From assembly GCF_014698045.1 (NCBI RefSeq), contig NZ_JACJSE010000006.1, positions 342,522-406,521 of the forward strand: a stretch of DNA of 64,000 bases, read 5' to 3'. The stretch comes from Aulosira sp. FACHB-615 (lineage in GTDB: Bacteria > Cyanobacteriota > Cyanobacteriia > Cyanobacteriales > Nostocaceae). A program made the position numbers and the translations under genes. The notes beneath the pieces were generated by a model. That model did not search any database, was not told the DNA's origin, and saw nothing but the letters and a program-made list of their open reading frames with translations. The stretch's first letter is position 1; the number at the start of each line of letters is the position of its first letter. Positions 27,367 to 35,582 of the stretch are shown here, piece by piece.

Positions 27367-30300
27367 ATGATTGACACTCTTGTGAAGATTCCCGGATATC
27401 GCATCAGCGAACAACTCTATGATGGCTCCCGAACACTAGTTTATCGCGCAGTCAGAGAAAGCGACTCAACACCAGTAGTTATCAAACTGCTGAAAAACCC
27501 CTATCCCAGCTTTAGCGAATTGTTATTATTTCGCAATCAATACACTATTGGGAAAAACCTCAATTCATCTCTGATTATCCAAACATATAGCCTCGAACCC
27601 TTACATAATGGCTATATGTTAGTCATGGAAGACTTTGGGGGAATTTCCCTCAAGGATTATTTTGCCAAAAATCAAAATGTTGCATCTATTGAGGAGTTTT
27701 TAGTTTTAGCGATCGCACTCTGCGATATCCTAGACTTACTCTACCATGAGCGAATTATTCATAAAGATATCAAACCCAGCAATATATTAATTAACCCCGA
27801 AACTAAACAAGTTAAATTAATTGACTTTAGTATTGCATCATTATTACCCAGAGAAACCCAAACCCTAGTTAACCCGAATGTTTTAGAAGGAACACTCGCT
27901 TATATCTCTCCTGAACAAACAGGGAGAATGAATCGCGGGATTGACTACCGCACAGATTTTTATTCCCTGGGTGTGACTTTCTATGAACTATTAACAGGAG
28001 AATTACCATTCCAATCTCATGATGCGATGGAATTGGTACATTCTCATATTGCGAAAGTTCCCACACTCATACATGAAATTAATCCAGATATCCCCTTGGT
28101 TATATCAGAAATCGTCAGTAAACTGATGGCGAAAAATGCTGAAGATAGATATCAGAGTGCATTGGGATTGAAATTTGATTTAGAAAACTGTCTAAATCAA
28201 CTAAAAGAAATTGGCGAAATCCAAAGCTTTGAGATTAGACAAAGAGATTTGTGCGATCGCTTCATCATCCCTGATAAACTCTATGGCAGAGAAACCGAAG
28301 TTCAAACCCTTTTAGAAGCCTTTGATAGAGTTAGCCTTGGCGCAACCGAAATGATACTAGTAGCTGGGTTTTCGGGAATTGGGAAAACAGCAGTTGTAAA
28401 AGAAGTACATAAACCCATTGTCAGGCAACGCGGCTACTTTATTAAAGGTAAGTATGACCAATTTCAACGGAATATTCCCTTCAGTGCTTTTGTGCAAGCC
28501 TTCCGCGATTTAATGGGGCAATTGTTGACTGAAAGTGATGTAAAGATTCAGGAATGGAGAAATAAAATATTAGATGCTGTTGGGGAAAATGGACAAGTAA
28601 TTATTGAAGTCATCCCCGAATTAGAAATAATTATTGGCAAACAACCAGCAGCAGTAGAATTATCAGGAACAGCCGCAGAAAATAGATTTAATTTATTATT
28701 TCAAAAATTCACCCAAGTCTTTACAACTAAAGAACATCCTTTAGTCATATTTTTAGATGATTTACAATGGGCTGATTCGGCATCATTCAAGTTGATGCAG
28801 CTATTAATGGCTGATACCAGGCATCTTTTCATCATTGGTGCGTACCGTGATCATGAAGTTTATCCAGCACATCTATTAATGTTGACTTTGAGTGAGATCC
28901 AGAAAACACAAGCAACAATTAACACAGTTACTTTAGAAGCACTCAGTCAATCACAAGTCAATCAGCTAGTTGCTGATACCCTCAAATGTCCAGAAGAAAT
29001 GGTATGGGAATTTTCAGTATTGATACATCAAAAAGCTCAGGGAAATCCATTTTTTACCGCACAATTTCTCAAAGCATTACATCAAGAAGAACTGATTAAA
29101 TTTGATGTTGATTTAGCCTGCTGGCAATGTGACATTATACAGGTGAGGACTCAAGCAGTTACAGATGACGTTGTGGCTTTTATGGCATTTCAATTGAAAA
29201 AACTGCCACAAGCAACTCAAAATGTATTGCAGTTGGCTGCTTATATTGGTAATCAATTCGATCTATCCACTTTGGCTATTGTTTCAGAACAATCCCAAAT
29301 TGAGACTGCTGCTGCTTTATGGAAAGCATTACAAGAACGGTTGATTTTACCAATTGGTAATATTTATAAGTTTTATGTTGGGCAAGAAACTCTAGTCAGT
29401 ACACCAGAAAATCAAGAGATTGTTACATACAAATTTTTCCACGATCGCATTCAACAAGCAGCTTATTCCTTGATTCCCGATGACCAAAAACTTGCAACTC
29501 ACCTGAAAATTGGACAATTATTACTGCACAGTTCCTCGGAAGTAGAACTGGAAGAAAAACTGTTTGATATTGTCAGGCATTTAAACCAAGGAATTGAGCT
29601 AATTACCCAACCGCAAGCACGGGAAGCACTAGCCCAACTTAACTTAAAAGCTGGGCAGAAAGCTAGAAATTCTACAGCTTATGTTGCAGCCAGAGTCTAT
29701 TTGCAAACAGGGATTGATTTACTGACAGTCAACTGCTGGCAAGATCAGTATGAATTGACGATGAATCTCCATATTGCTGCTACCGAAGTTGCCTATTTGA
29801 ATGCAGATTTTGATGGCATGGAGAAAATAGCAGCACTGGCGTTAAAAGAAGCTGAGACAATTTTAGACAAAATCAAAATATACCAAATTCAAATCGTCGC
29901 TCAGACATCTCAGGGCAAGATATTAGAAGCCATTACAGTAGGAAGAGATGCCCTATCTCAATTGGGGGTTGAACTCCCCACAGCACCTGACGAAGCCAAA
30001 ATTAGCAAAGCCCTAGAAACCCTAGCTAACCTTCAAAGCGGTAGAGAGATTGAAGAATTAGTCAATCTACCTGTAATGAGCGATTGCCATACTCAGGCAG
30101 CTATGCAACTCTTAGGAACATTATTTTCGCCGATTCTACAGGCAATGCCGGGATTACTGCCCATACTGAGTGCAACGATGGTAAGTTTATCACTCCAGTT
30201 TGGGAATACACCAGGATCGACTGTGGGGTATATGATTCACGGTATGGTGTTGTGTGCCTTTTTGGGAGAAGTGAAAACAGGCTATAGCTTTGGGCGATTA

Positions 30301-33159
30301 GCAATAAACTTGCTCGATCAATTTAATGTCGGGGAATTCAAATCTAAAGTTCTACTGCTGTTTTCAGCCTGGGTTCAACATCATCGGGAATCTCTCAGGG
30401 TAACAACGCTGACGATGAAAGATGGCTATGTAACTGGTATAGAAACTGGTGATTTTCTCAACGCTGGCTACAACTCGCTCAATTACTTTATTGCCAAACT
30501 TTTTGCTGGGATAGAACTGGATATTTGGGAACCCGAAATAGCAGATTACAGGGCTGTCTTAGTGCAGATAAAACAACATTCTGCCCTGACTTATTTGGAT
30601 ATGATGCAGCAGACTGTACATAACTTGAAGGAAACCCGGATTCTGTCAGATTGTTTAGTTGGCAGCGCCTATGATGAAACGGTGATGATTCCTAAGCACT
30701 ATCAGGACAAGGATCTCACCGCGATCGCTATTGCTTACACTTACAAACTGATGCTGGCATACTTTTTTGGTAACTACACCTCTGCCCTAGAATATAACAC
30801 CCAAGCCAAACAGTATTTAATGGCAGTATCAGGGATGATTTTTATTCCCATGTTTCATTTCTATACAGCCCTGACGCATTTGGCACTGTTGTCTACACAG
30901 CCAGAGTCAGAACTAGATGAATTTCTCGCCTTGGTTGAAACCCATCAAACCACGTTGCAACAGTGGGCGCATTTTGCACCCATGAATCATCTCCATAAAT
31001 GGTATTTAGTTGAGGCAGAACGACAACGGATTTTTGGCAATAAAGCGGAAGCAATTGAATATTATGATCGCGCTATTTCTGGAGCTAAAGAAAATGGCTA
31101 TATCCAAGAAGAAGGACTAGCTAACGAACTAGCAGCAAAGTTTTATCTCAATTGGGGTAAACAGCATATTGCTCAGGAATACATGACCCAAGCTTACTAT
31201 GCCTATGCTCGCTGGGGAGCTAAAGCCAAAGTTGCCGACTTGGAAAGACGCTATCCCCAACTGCTTGCTCCCATCCTCCAGCAAACCCGTTTTTCCTTAT
31301 CCACTAACGAAACTATCCTCGCATTAGGGAGTGTCTCATCCAGCAGTTCCTCTAGTTCTAGCAGCAGTGTCTCCGATACCCTAGATTTGAAAGCTATCCT
31401 CAAAGCATCTCAAAGTATCTCCGGGAAAATTGAACTGGAAAAACTGCTGTCATCGTTGCTTTCCATCGTCATTGAAAATGCTGGGGCTGATAAATGTGTG
31501 TTAATGCTGTTACGAGACTCGCGCCTGCTGATTGCTGGCTCAATTACTCAGAGGAATGAGCCTGTTGTATTGCAAAACCTGGCGGTTGAGGATAGCCAGG
31601 AAATTCCCTTAAAACTCATTTACAAAGTCAAGCGCAATAGTCAAACTATAATTCTGCTGGATGCAACCGCAGATATCACCTTAGCCAACGATCCATATAT
31701 TATTCGTCAACAGCCTCAGAGTATTTTGTGCAGCCCGATTTTACATCAAGGGAAGTTGCTGGGAATTTTATATCTAGAAAATAATTTAGTGACGGGGGCG
31801 TTTACAAGCGATCGCATCGAACTACTCAACCTCATCTGCGCTCAAGCCGCCATTTCCATAGAAAATGCCCAACTTTATCAACGTTCTCAGGAATCCGCCC
31901 AACAATTACAGCGATCGGTTGACGAATTGAGCGCCAGCAATTCTCGCTTTCATAACTTGGTAGATAATCTTCCTGGGGCTGTTTATCAAGTCCATTTGTC
32001 TACTAATGGTGAACAATCTTTACCTTATATCAGTGCAGGCTGTTATAAATTATGGGAAATACCAGTCCAGCAATTCAATACCAATGTCAAGACTCTCATT
32101 GATATAGTTCATCCAGAAGATATTGTGACTTTCCAACAGGCGCTAGGAGGCGCAATGACAACTCTGACTTCTGGGCAATGGTCAGGTAGAATTTTGACAC
32201 CTTCTGGAATTGTCAAGTGGGTTCAGGCGGAAGGCTACATCCGCAAACTTGTGGATGGAAGTTTTGTTTGGGATTGCATTATGTTAGATATTAGCGAACG
32301 CAAACAAGCTGAATTGGCTTTGCAACAAGCTCAATTACAAATCGTTCAAAGTGAAAAAATGTCTGCCTTGGGTAACTTAGTCGCTGGTGTCGCCCATGAA
32401 ATGAATAATCCTTTGGGATTTATTGCGGCAACTCTCAAACAAGCTAAACCCACCTTTGCTGATATTATCGAACACTTGAAAATCTATCAAGAAACTTTAC
32501 CCGATAAGAGTTCAGAAATTCTTGATCACGAAGCAGAAATTGACTTGGAATATAGCATAGAAGACCTGCCTAAAATGCTCGATTCTATGACAATAGCTTG
32601 TGATAGATTGAAAAACATTAGCACCTCTCTACGTACTTTCTCCCGTGCTGATCGAGATTATAAAGTGCCATTTAATCTTCATGAAGGCATTGATAGTACA
32701 ATTTTGATTCTCAAACACCGTCTCAAAGCTAACGAACAACGTCCCGCAATTGAAGTAATTACTAACTACGGTGATCTACCCCAAATTGAATGTTTCCCTG
32801 GGCAATTAAATCAGGTATTCATGAATATTTTGGCAAATGCTATCGACGCATTAGATGAATCGAATCACGGACGTAGTTTTGAGTCAATTCAAGCTCATCC
32901 TAATCAAATTATAATTACCACATCGATAGCAGAGAAAACTGTGAAAATCTCCATTGCTGATAATGGTAAAGGGATGAGTGAAGAAGTAAAACACAAAATA
33001 TTTGACCATTTATTTACTACTAAAGCTGTTGGTAAAGGTACGGGCTTGGGATTAGCTATAGCAAAGCAAATTATCGAAGAAAAACACGGTGGTAAAATCA
33101 CAGTCAATTCTGTTCTAGGTGAAGGGACAGAGTTTGTGATTTTCCTTCCTATCTCATAA
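27367..33159 (+). CDS. Giant hybrid Ser/Thr-AAA-GAF-PAS-histidine kinase, type B' (gene 4)
   Basis: 1930 residues from the ATG matching the start of gene 2; an in-frame ATG two codons earlier also exists. Domains: Ser/Thr kinase with DFS; AAA/STAND ATPase (Walker A G334-T341); helical region; an uninterrupted serine tract of about a dozen residues (encoded near 31328-31366); GAF; PAS (~1527-1650); HisKA H1677; HATPase. The PAS is a different type from those of genes 1 and 2: it has a VHPED segment and ends CIMLDISERKQAE, like the PAS_3 fold. So the sensory module was swapped while the flanking domains stayed close to gene 2. The G2 region reads KAVGKGTG. It converges with a response regulator gene 43 bp downstream. 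Confidence 0.93.
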   Translation: MIDTLVKIPGYRISEQLYDGSRTLVYRAVRESDSTPVVIKLLKNPYPSFSELLLFRNQYTIGKNLNSSLIIQTYSLEPLHNGYMLVMEDFGGISLKDYFAKNQNVASIEEFLVLAIALCDILDLLYHERIIHKDIKPSNILINPETKQVKLIDFSIASLLPRETQTLVNPNVLEGTLAYISPEQTGRMNRGIDYRTDFYSLGVTFYELLTGELPFQSHDAMELVHSHIAKVPTLIHEINPDIPLVISEIVSKLMAKNAEDRYQSALGLKFDLENCLNQLKEIGEIQSFEIRQRDLCDRFIIPDKLYGRETEVQTLLEAFDRVSLGATEMILVAGFSGIGKTAVVKEVHKPIVRQRGYFIKGKYDQFQRNIPFSAFVQAFRDLMGQLLTESDVKIQEWRNKILDAVGENGQVIIEVIPELEIIIGKQPAAVELSGTAAENRFNLLFQKFTQVFTTKEHPLVIFLDDLQWADSASFKLMQLLMADTRHLFIIGAYRDHEVYPAHLLMLTLSEIQKTQATINTVTLEALSQSQVNQLVADTLKCPEEMVWEFSVLIHQKAQGNPFFTAQFLKALHQEELIKFDVDLACWQCDIIQVRTQAVTDDVVAFMAFQLKKLPQATQNVLQLAAYIGNQFDLSTLAIVSEQSQIETAAALWKALQERLILPIGNIYKFYVGQETLVSTPENQEIVTYKFFHDRIQQAAYSLIPDDQKLATHLKIGQLLLHSSSEVELEEKLFDIVRHLNQGIELITQPQAREALAQLNLKAGQKARNSTAYVAARVYLQTGIDLLTVNCWQDQYELTMNLHIAATEVAYLNADFDGMEKIAALALKEAETILDKIKIYQIQIVAQTSQGKILEAITVGRDALSQLGVELPTAPDEAKISKALETLANLQSGREIEELVNLPVMSDCHTQAAMQLLGTLFSPILQAMPGLLPILSATMVSLSLQFGNTPGSTVGYMIHGMVLCAFLGEVKTGYSFGRLAINLLDQFNVGEFKSKVLLLFSAWVQHHRESLRVTTLTMKDGYVTGIETGDFLNAGYNSLNYFIAKLFAGIELDIWEPEIADYRAVLVQIKQHSALTYLDMMQQTVHNLKETRILSDCLVGSAYDETVMIPKHYQDKDLTAIAIAYTYKLMLAYFFGNYTSALEYNTQAKQYLMAVSGMIFIPMFHFYTALTHLALLSTQPESELDEFLALVETHQTTLQQWAHFAPMNHLHKWYLVEAERQRIFGNKAEAIEYYDRAISGAKENGYIQEEGLANELAAKFYLNWGKQHIAQEYMTQAYYAYARWGAKAKVADLERRYPQLLAPILQQTRFSLSTNETILALGSVSSSSSSSSSSSVSDTLDLKAILKASQSISGKIELEKLLSSLLSIVIENAGADKCVLMLLRDSRLLIAGSITQRNEPVVLQNLAVEDSQEIPLKLIYKVKRNSQTIILLDATADITLANDPYIIRQQPQSILCSPILHQGKLLGILYLENNLVTGAFTSDRIELLNLICAQAAISIENAQLYQRSQESAQQLQRSVDELSASNSRFHNLVDNLPGAVYQVHLSTNGEQSLPYISAGCYKLWEIPVQQFNTNVKTLIDIVHPEDIVTFQQALGGAMTTLTSGQWSGRILTPSGIVKWVQAEGYIRKLVDGSFVWDCIMLDISERKQAELALQQAQLQIVQSEKMSALGNLVAGVAHEMNNPLGFIAATLKQAKPTFADIIEHLKIYQETLPDKSSEILDHEAEIDLEYSIEDLPKMLDSMTIACDRLKNISTSLRTFSRADRDYKVPFNLHEGIDSTILILKHRLKANEQRPAIEVITNYGDLPQIECFPGQLNQVFMNILANAIDALDESNHGRSFESIQAHPNQIIITTSIAEKTVKISIADNGKGMSEEVKHKIFDHLFTTKAVGKGTGLGLAIAKQIIEEKHGGKITVNSVLGEGTEFVIFLPIS

Positions 33160-33202
33160 AAGCATTTTGAGTATAACCAAATACCTTCCGTTGTGGATTT
33201 TG

Positions 33203-33886
33203 CTAATCATTCACAATGATGTCGCTTTTGATTAATCCTTTTTGTAAAGCCATCATCACAGCTTGAGTGCGATCGCTCGCCTCTAACTTTTGTAAAATGG
33301 CATGAATATGCACTCGCACTGTTCCTGGTGCAATATATAGTGCAGCTGCAATTTCTTGATTGGTTTTACCTGCTGCTAACAGCGATAAAATTTCTTGTTC
33401 GCGCCCAGTTAGGGGATTGGTAGGCTTTAAGATATTGTCTGTCTGGGGTGATGGTTCAGCCAAAACAGAAGAACGAATTTCTTTAGTTGCAGTTTCATCC
33501 CACCAAGAAGCGCCAGCCGCCACAGAACGCAATGCTAAAACTAATTTTTCCGCAGCAATGCCTTTAAGACAATAACCTTGAGCGCCTGCTTCAATTAACT
33601 TGAAAATTAAAGACTTTTGCGAGTGGGAAGTGAGAATTAAAATTGGCAATGCCGGATTTTGCTGCTTAATTTGTCTACAAGTTTCAATTCCACCAATTCC
33701 CGGTAAACCCACATCTAACAACACAATATCTAGAGGATGTTCTTTGACTAGCTCAATAGCTGTTTCACCATCTTCAGTCTCAGCAATAATTTCTAACCCA
33801 GGTTCTTGCTGCAACCGTACTTGCAAACCTAAGCGAAAAAGCTCATCATCTTCAACTAACAAAATTTTGATGGGGGTAGAAGACAT
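33203..33886 (-). CDS. NarL/FixJ-type response regulator
   Basis: 227 residues. The receiver (1-125) has the acidic pair D13/D14, phospho-acceptor D58 in VLLDVGLPG, T86 and K108. A LuxR-type helix-turn-helix follows (~155-215; LTGREQEIL, GKTNQEIA, GTVRVHI). It therefore acts as a DNA-binding transcription factor. It is on the minus strand, 182 bp after the histidine kinase gene on the same strand, so those two are the natural pair. It also lies tail to tail with giant kinase gene 4 (43 bp), so crosstalk with the four orphan kinases is possible but unproven. The intergenic stretch before it carries repeat F copy 2. Confidence 0.92.
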   Translation of the reverse strand: MSSTPIKILLVEDDELFRLGLQVRLQQEPGLEIIAETEDGETAIELVKEHPLDIVLLDVGLPGIGGIETCRQIKQQNPALPILILTSHSQKSLIFKLIEAGAQGYCLKGIAAEKLVLALRSVAAGASWWDETATKEIRSSVLAEPSPQTDNILKPTNPLTGREQEILSLLAAGKTNQEIAAALYIAPGTVRVHIHAILQKLEASDRTQAVMMALQKGLIKSDIIVND

Positions 33887-33910
33887 TTCACACAGGTAAA
33901 GGGAATAGAT

Positions 33911-34045
33911 AACCCGAATTTCTCACGTATGGGTAGCGGGTGTGGAGAGAGAGGGGGGTGTGGGGAGTGTGGGGGGAAAGATTTTTTCACCATCCTCCCA
34001 CCCCTCCCACACCCCTGGATTTCTCTCTTGTGAGAAATCCAGGAT
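33911..34045. repeat. Inverted-repeat element F, copy 2
   Basis: Same left end (acccgaatttctcac, gtatgggtagcgggtgtgg) and same right hairpin (ctggatttctctcttgtgag, aaatccagg) as 9283-9475. The core is shorter and differs: G-rich then C-rich. It sits between the histidine kinase and response regulator genes. Confidence 0.8.
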
Positions 34046-34068
34046 AAGACTTCGAGGTAACCGTGACT

Positions 34069-35175
34069 TCAGCCGCTAGGCGCAAGATGTGGATAAACAG
34101 GTAGTTTAAAAGCAAACACAGCACCAGTCGGCACTTTGTTTTCTGCCCAGATTATACCCCCGTGGGCTTCAATAATTTGCCGAGATAAATAAAGCCCTAA
34201 ACCTGAGCCTTTGGCTTGACGGGTGCTATGTCCTTGATAAAATCTTTCAAATAAGTGAGAAAACTGTTCTGGTTGAATACCCGCACCCGTATCTAAAATT
34301 TTCACGACTTGATAAGAAGTTTGGGGTTCTAAAAAAACTTCCACCTTCCCACCACGGCGGGAATGATTAATAGCATTGACTAACAGATTATTAAACACAC
34401 GATGCAGTTGCAACGCATCACCATACACCCACAATGATTGTCGCCAATTAGAATCACCATAACCGACCGACAGATGAACACGACGATTTGCCGCTAATTC
34501 CATCAAATCACCAGCCGCCTCCTCTGCCAAGATAGTTAAATCCACTGGTGCTAAGTCCAGTTTTAAACCTTCGGTATCGTTGCGATAAACATCTAAAAGC
34601 GTTTCTACCAATTGTAAGGAAGTTTGATGACTGCGTGCCATTGTTGATAAAACTTGTTGCTGCATTGGTACAACTGGGCCGAATTTTTCTTGTTGAAAAG
34701 CTTTGATAGTTTCAATTGCTCCTAACAACGGTGTTTTTAAATCATGAGTCAGCGTCGAAGCAAAATCTTCTCGTACCTTCACCAATTCCGCTTGCGATTC
34801 TAACTTGGCGCGAGTGAGAGCGATCGCCTCTTGAGAACGACGCAGGCGATCGCTTAAAATACCAGTCACAATCAAAGCCATCACTGCAATTAAGCGACTA
34901 GCGACCGTGGAGACTTTCACTAATTCATTTCCAGGTACAACCAAATTCAACAACGTCAAACACACCGCCACCAAAGTCGCTAAAAAAGTTGCCCTGCCAC
35001 CAAACCAATAGTTTGTTAATAAAATTGCGCCTGTATAAAGATATCCAAAAACATATTCTGTTGGTGTTTTAAACTCCATCACCATCACACCAACAAATAG
35101 ACACAATATAATAATAAATCTGCCTAATTTATAGCCTTGACTATTTTTCTGAACTCCAAATTTATCTGCGTTCAT
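34069..35175 (-). CDS. Membrane-bound sensor histidine kinase
   Basis: 368 residues. Four membrane segments (~19-35, 42-57, 62-80, 92-107) leave almost no periplasmic domain, recalling the KdpD membrane module, but the KdpD N-terminal and USP domains are absent. A short coiled coil leads to HisKA with H144 (LTHDLKTP), then HATPase with N266, DTGAG (295-299) and GSGLGL (323-328), an intact kinase core. The first codons (MNADK) come from a dispersed tctgcgtt repeat. It is followed by the NarL-type regulator and is divergent from kdpA, 407 bp apart, so control of kdp is a reasonable guess; no direct evidence is visible. Confidence 0.9.
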   Translation of the reverse strand: MNADKFGVQKNSQGYKLGRFIIILCLFVGVMVMEFKTPTEYVFGYLYTGAILLTNYWFGGRATFLATLVAVCLTLLNLVVPGNELVKVSTVASRLIAVMALIVTGILSDRLRRSQEAIALTRAKLESQAELVKVREDFASTLTHDLKTPLLGAIETIKAFQQEKFGPVVPMQQQVLSTMARSHQTSLQLVETLLDVYRNDTEGLKLDLAPVDLTILAEEAAGDLMELAANRRVHLSVGYGDSNWRQSLWVYGDALQLHRVFNNLLVNAINHSRRGGKVEVFLEPQTSYQVVKILDTGAGIQPEQFSHLFERFYQGHSTRQAKGSGLGLYLSRQIIEAHGGIIWAENKVPTGAVFAFKLPVYPHLAPSG

Positions 35176-35255
35176 CAGCGTTCATCCTCTGCTATCGGCG
35201 GTTAATTCCTTGTTCCCGTACCCTCAACAGTGAGTATTGCTATCTTCAATATAAA

Positions 35256-35340
35256 ACTTACGCAAAAATTCCCGAAAAGCTTAATTTATCTAACCGCCAA
35301 GTCGCCGAGAACGCCAAGAAATCGTAGAGTCTGCGTAAGT
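35256..35340. repeat. Inverted-repeat element C (acttacgca ends)
   Basis: acttacgca (35256-35264) faces tgcgtaagt (35332-35340). The core contains ccgccaagtcgcc and aagaaatcgtagagtc, shared with 1229-1270. A further common repeat (ctctctgcgtcttggcggtt) follows at ~35391-35411. Confidence 0.75.
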
Positions 35341-35427
35341 CCTAATATATTCTTGATTAATACCTCATGACAATAGTTTATCTTCTCTGCGCTCTCTGCG
35401 TCTTGGCGGTTCGTTTATCATAAATTA

Positions 35428-35479
35428 ACAGCGTTTAGAAACCAACTAAACGCTAGATATAGAAAAAAATAAACGCTGT
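35428..35479. promoter_or_regulatory. Triple GCGTTTA motif, candidate operator upstream of kdpA
   Basis: acagcgttta (35428-35437) is perfectly complementary to taaacgctgt (35470-35479), and a middle taaacgct (35447-35454) can also pair with the first copy. This gives two mutually exclusive hairpins or three half-sites about 105 bp before kdpA. Regulatory meaning is inferred from position. Confidence 0.4.
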
Positions 35480-35582
35480 ATAAGTATAAATTTATATCCT
35501 CCATCCCTTGTTTTTCCCTCATGAAAAATCGATGATCTAAATTAATTCAATTAATTACAAATTGTCTAAATAATTAATATTT

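Noticed and set aside
33203..35175. Calling the histidine kinase/regulator pair KdpD/KdpE
   Set aside because: The kinase lacks the KdpD N-terminal and USP domains and the regulator is NarL-type, whereas KdpE is OmpR-type; only position near kdpA would support it.
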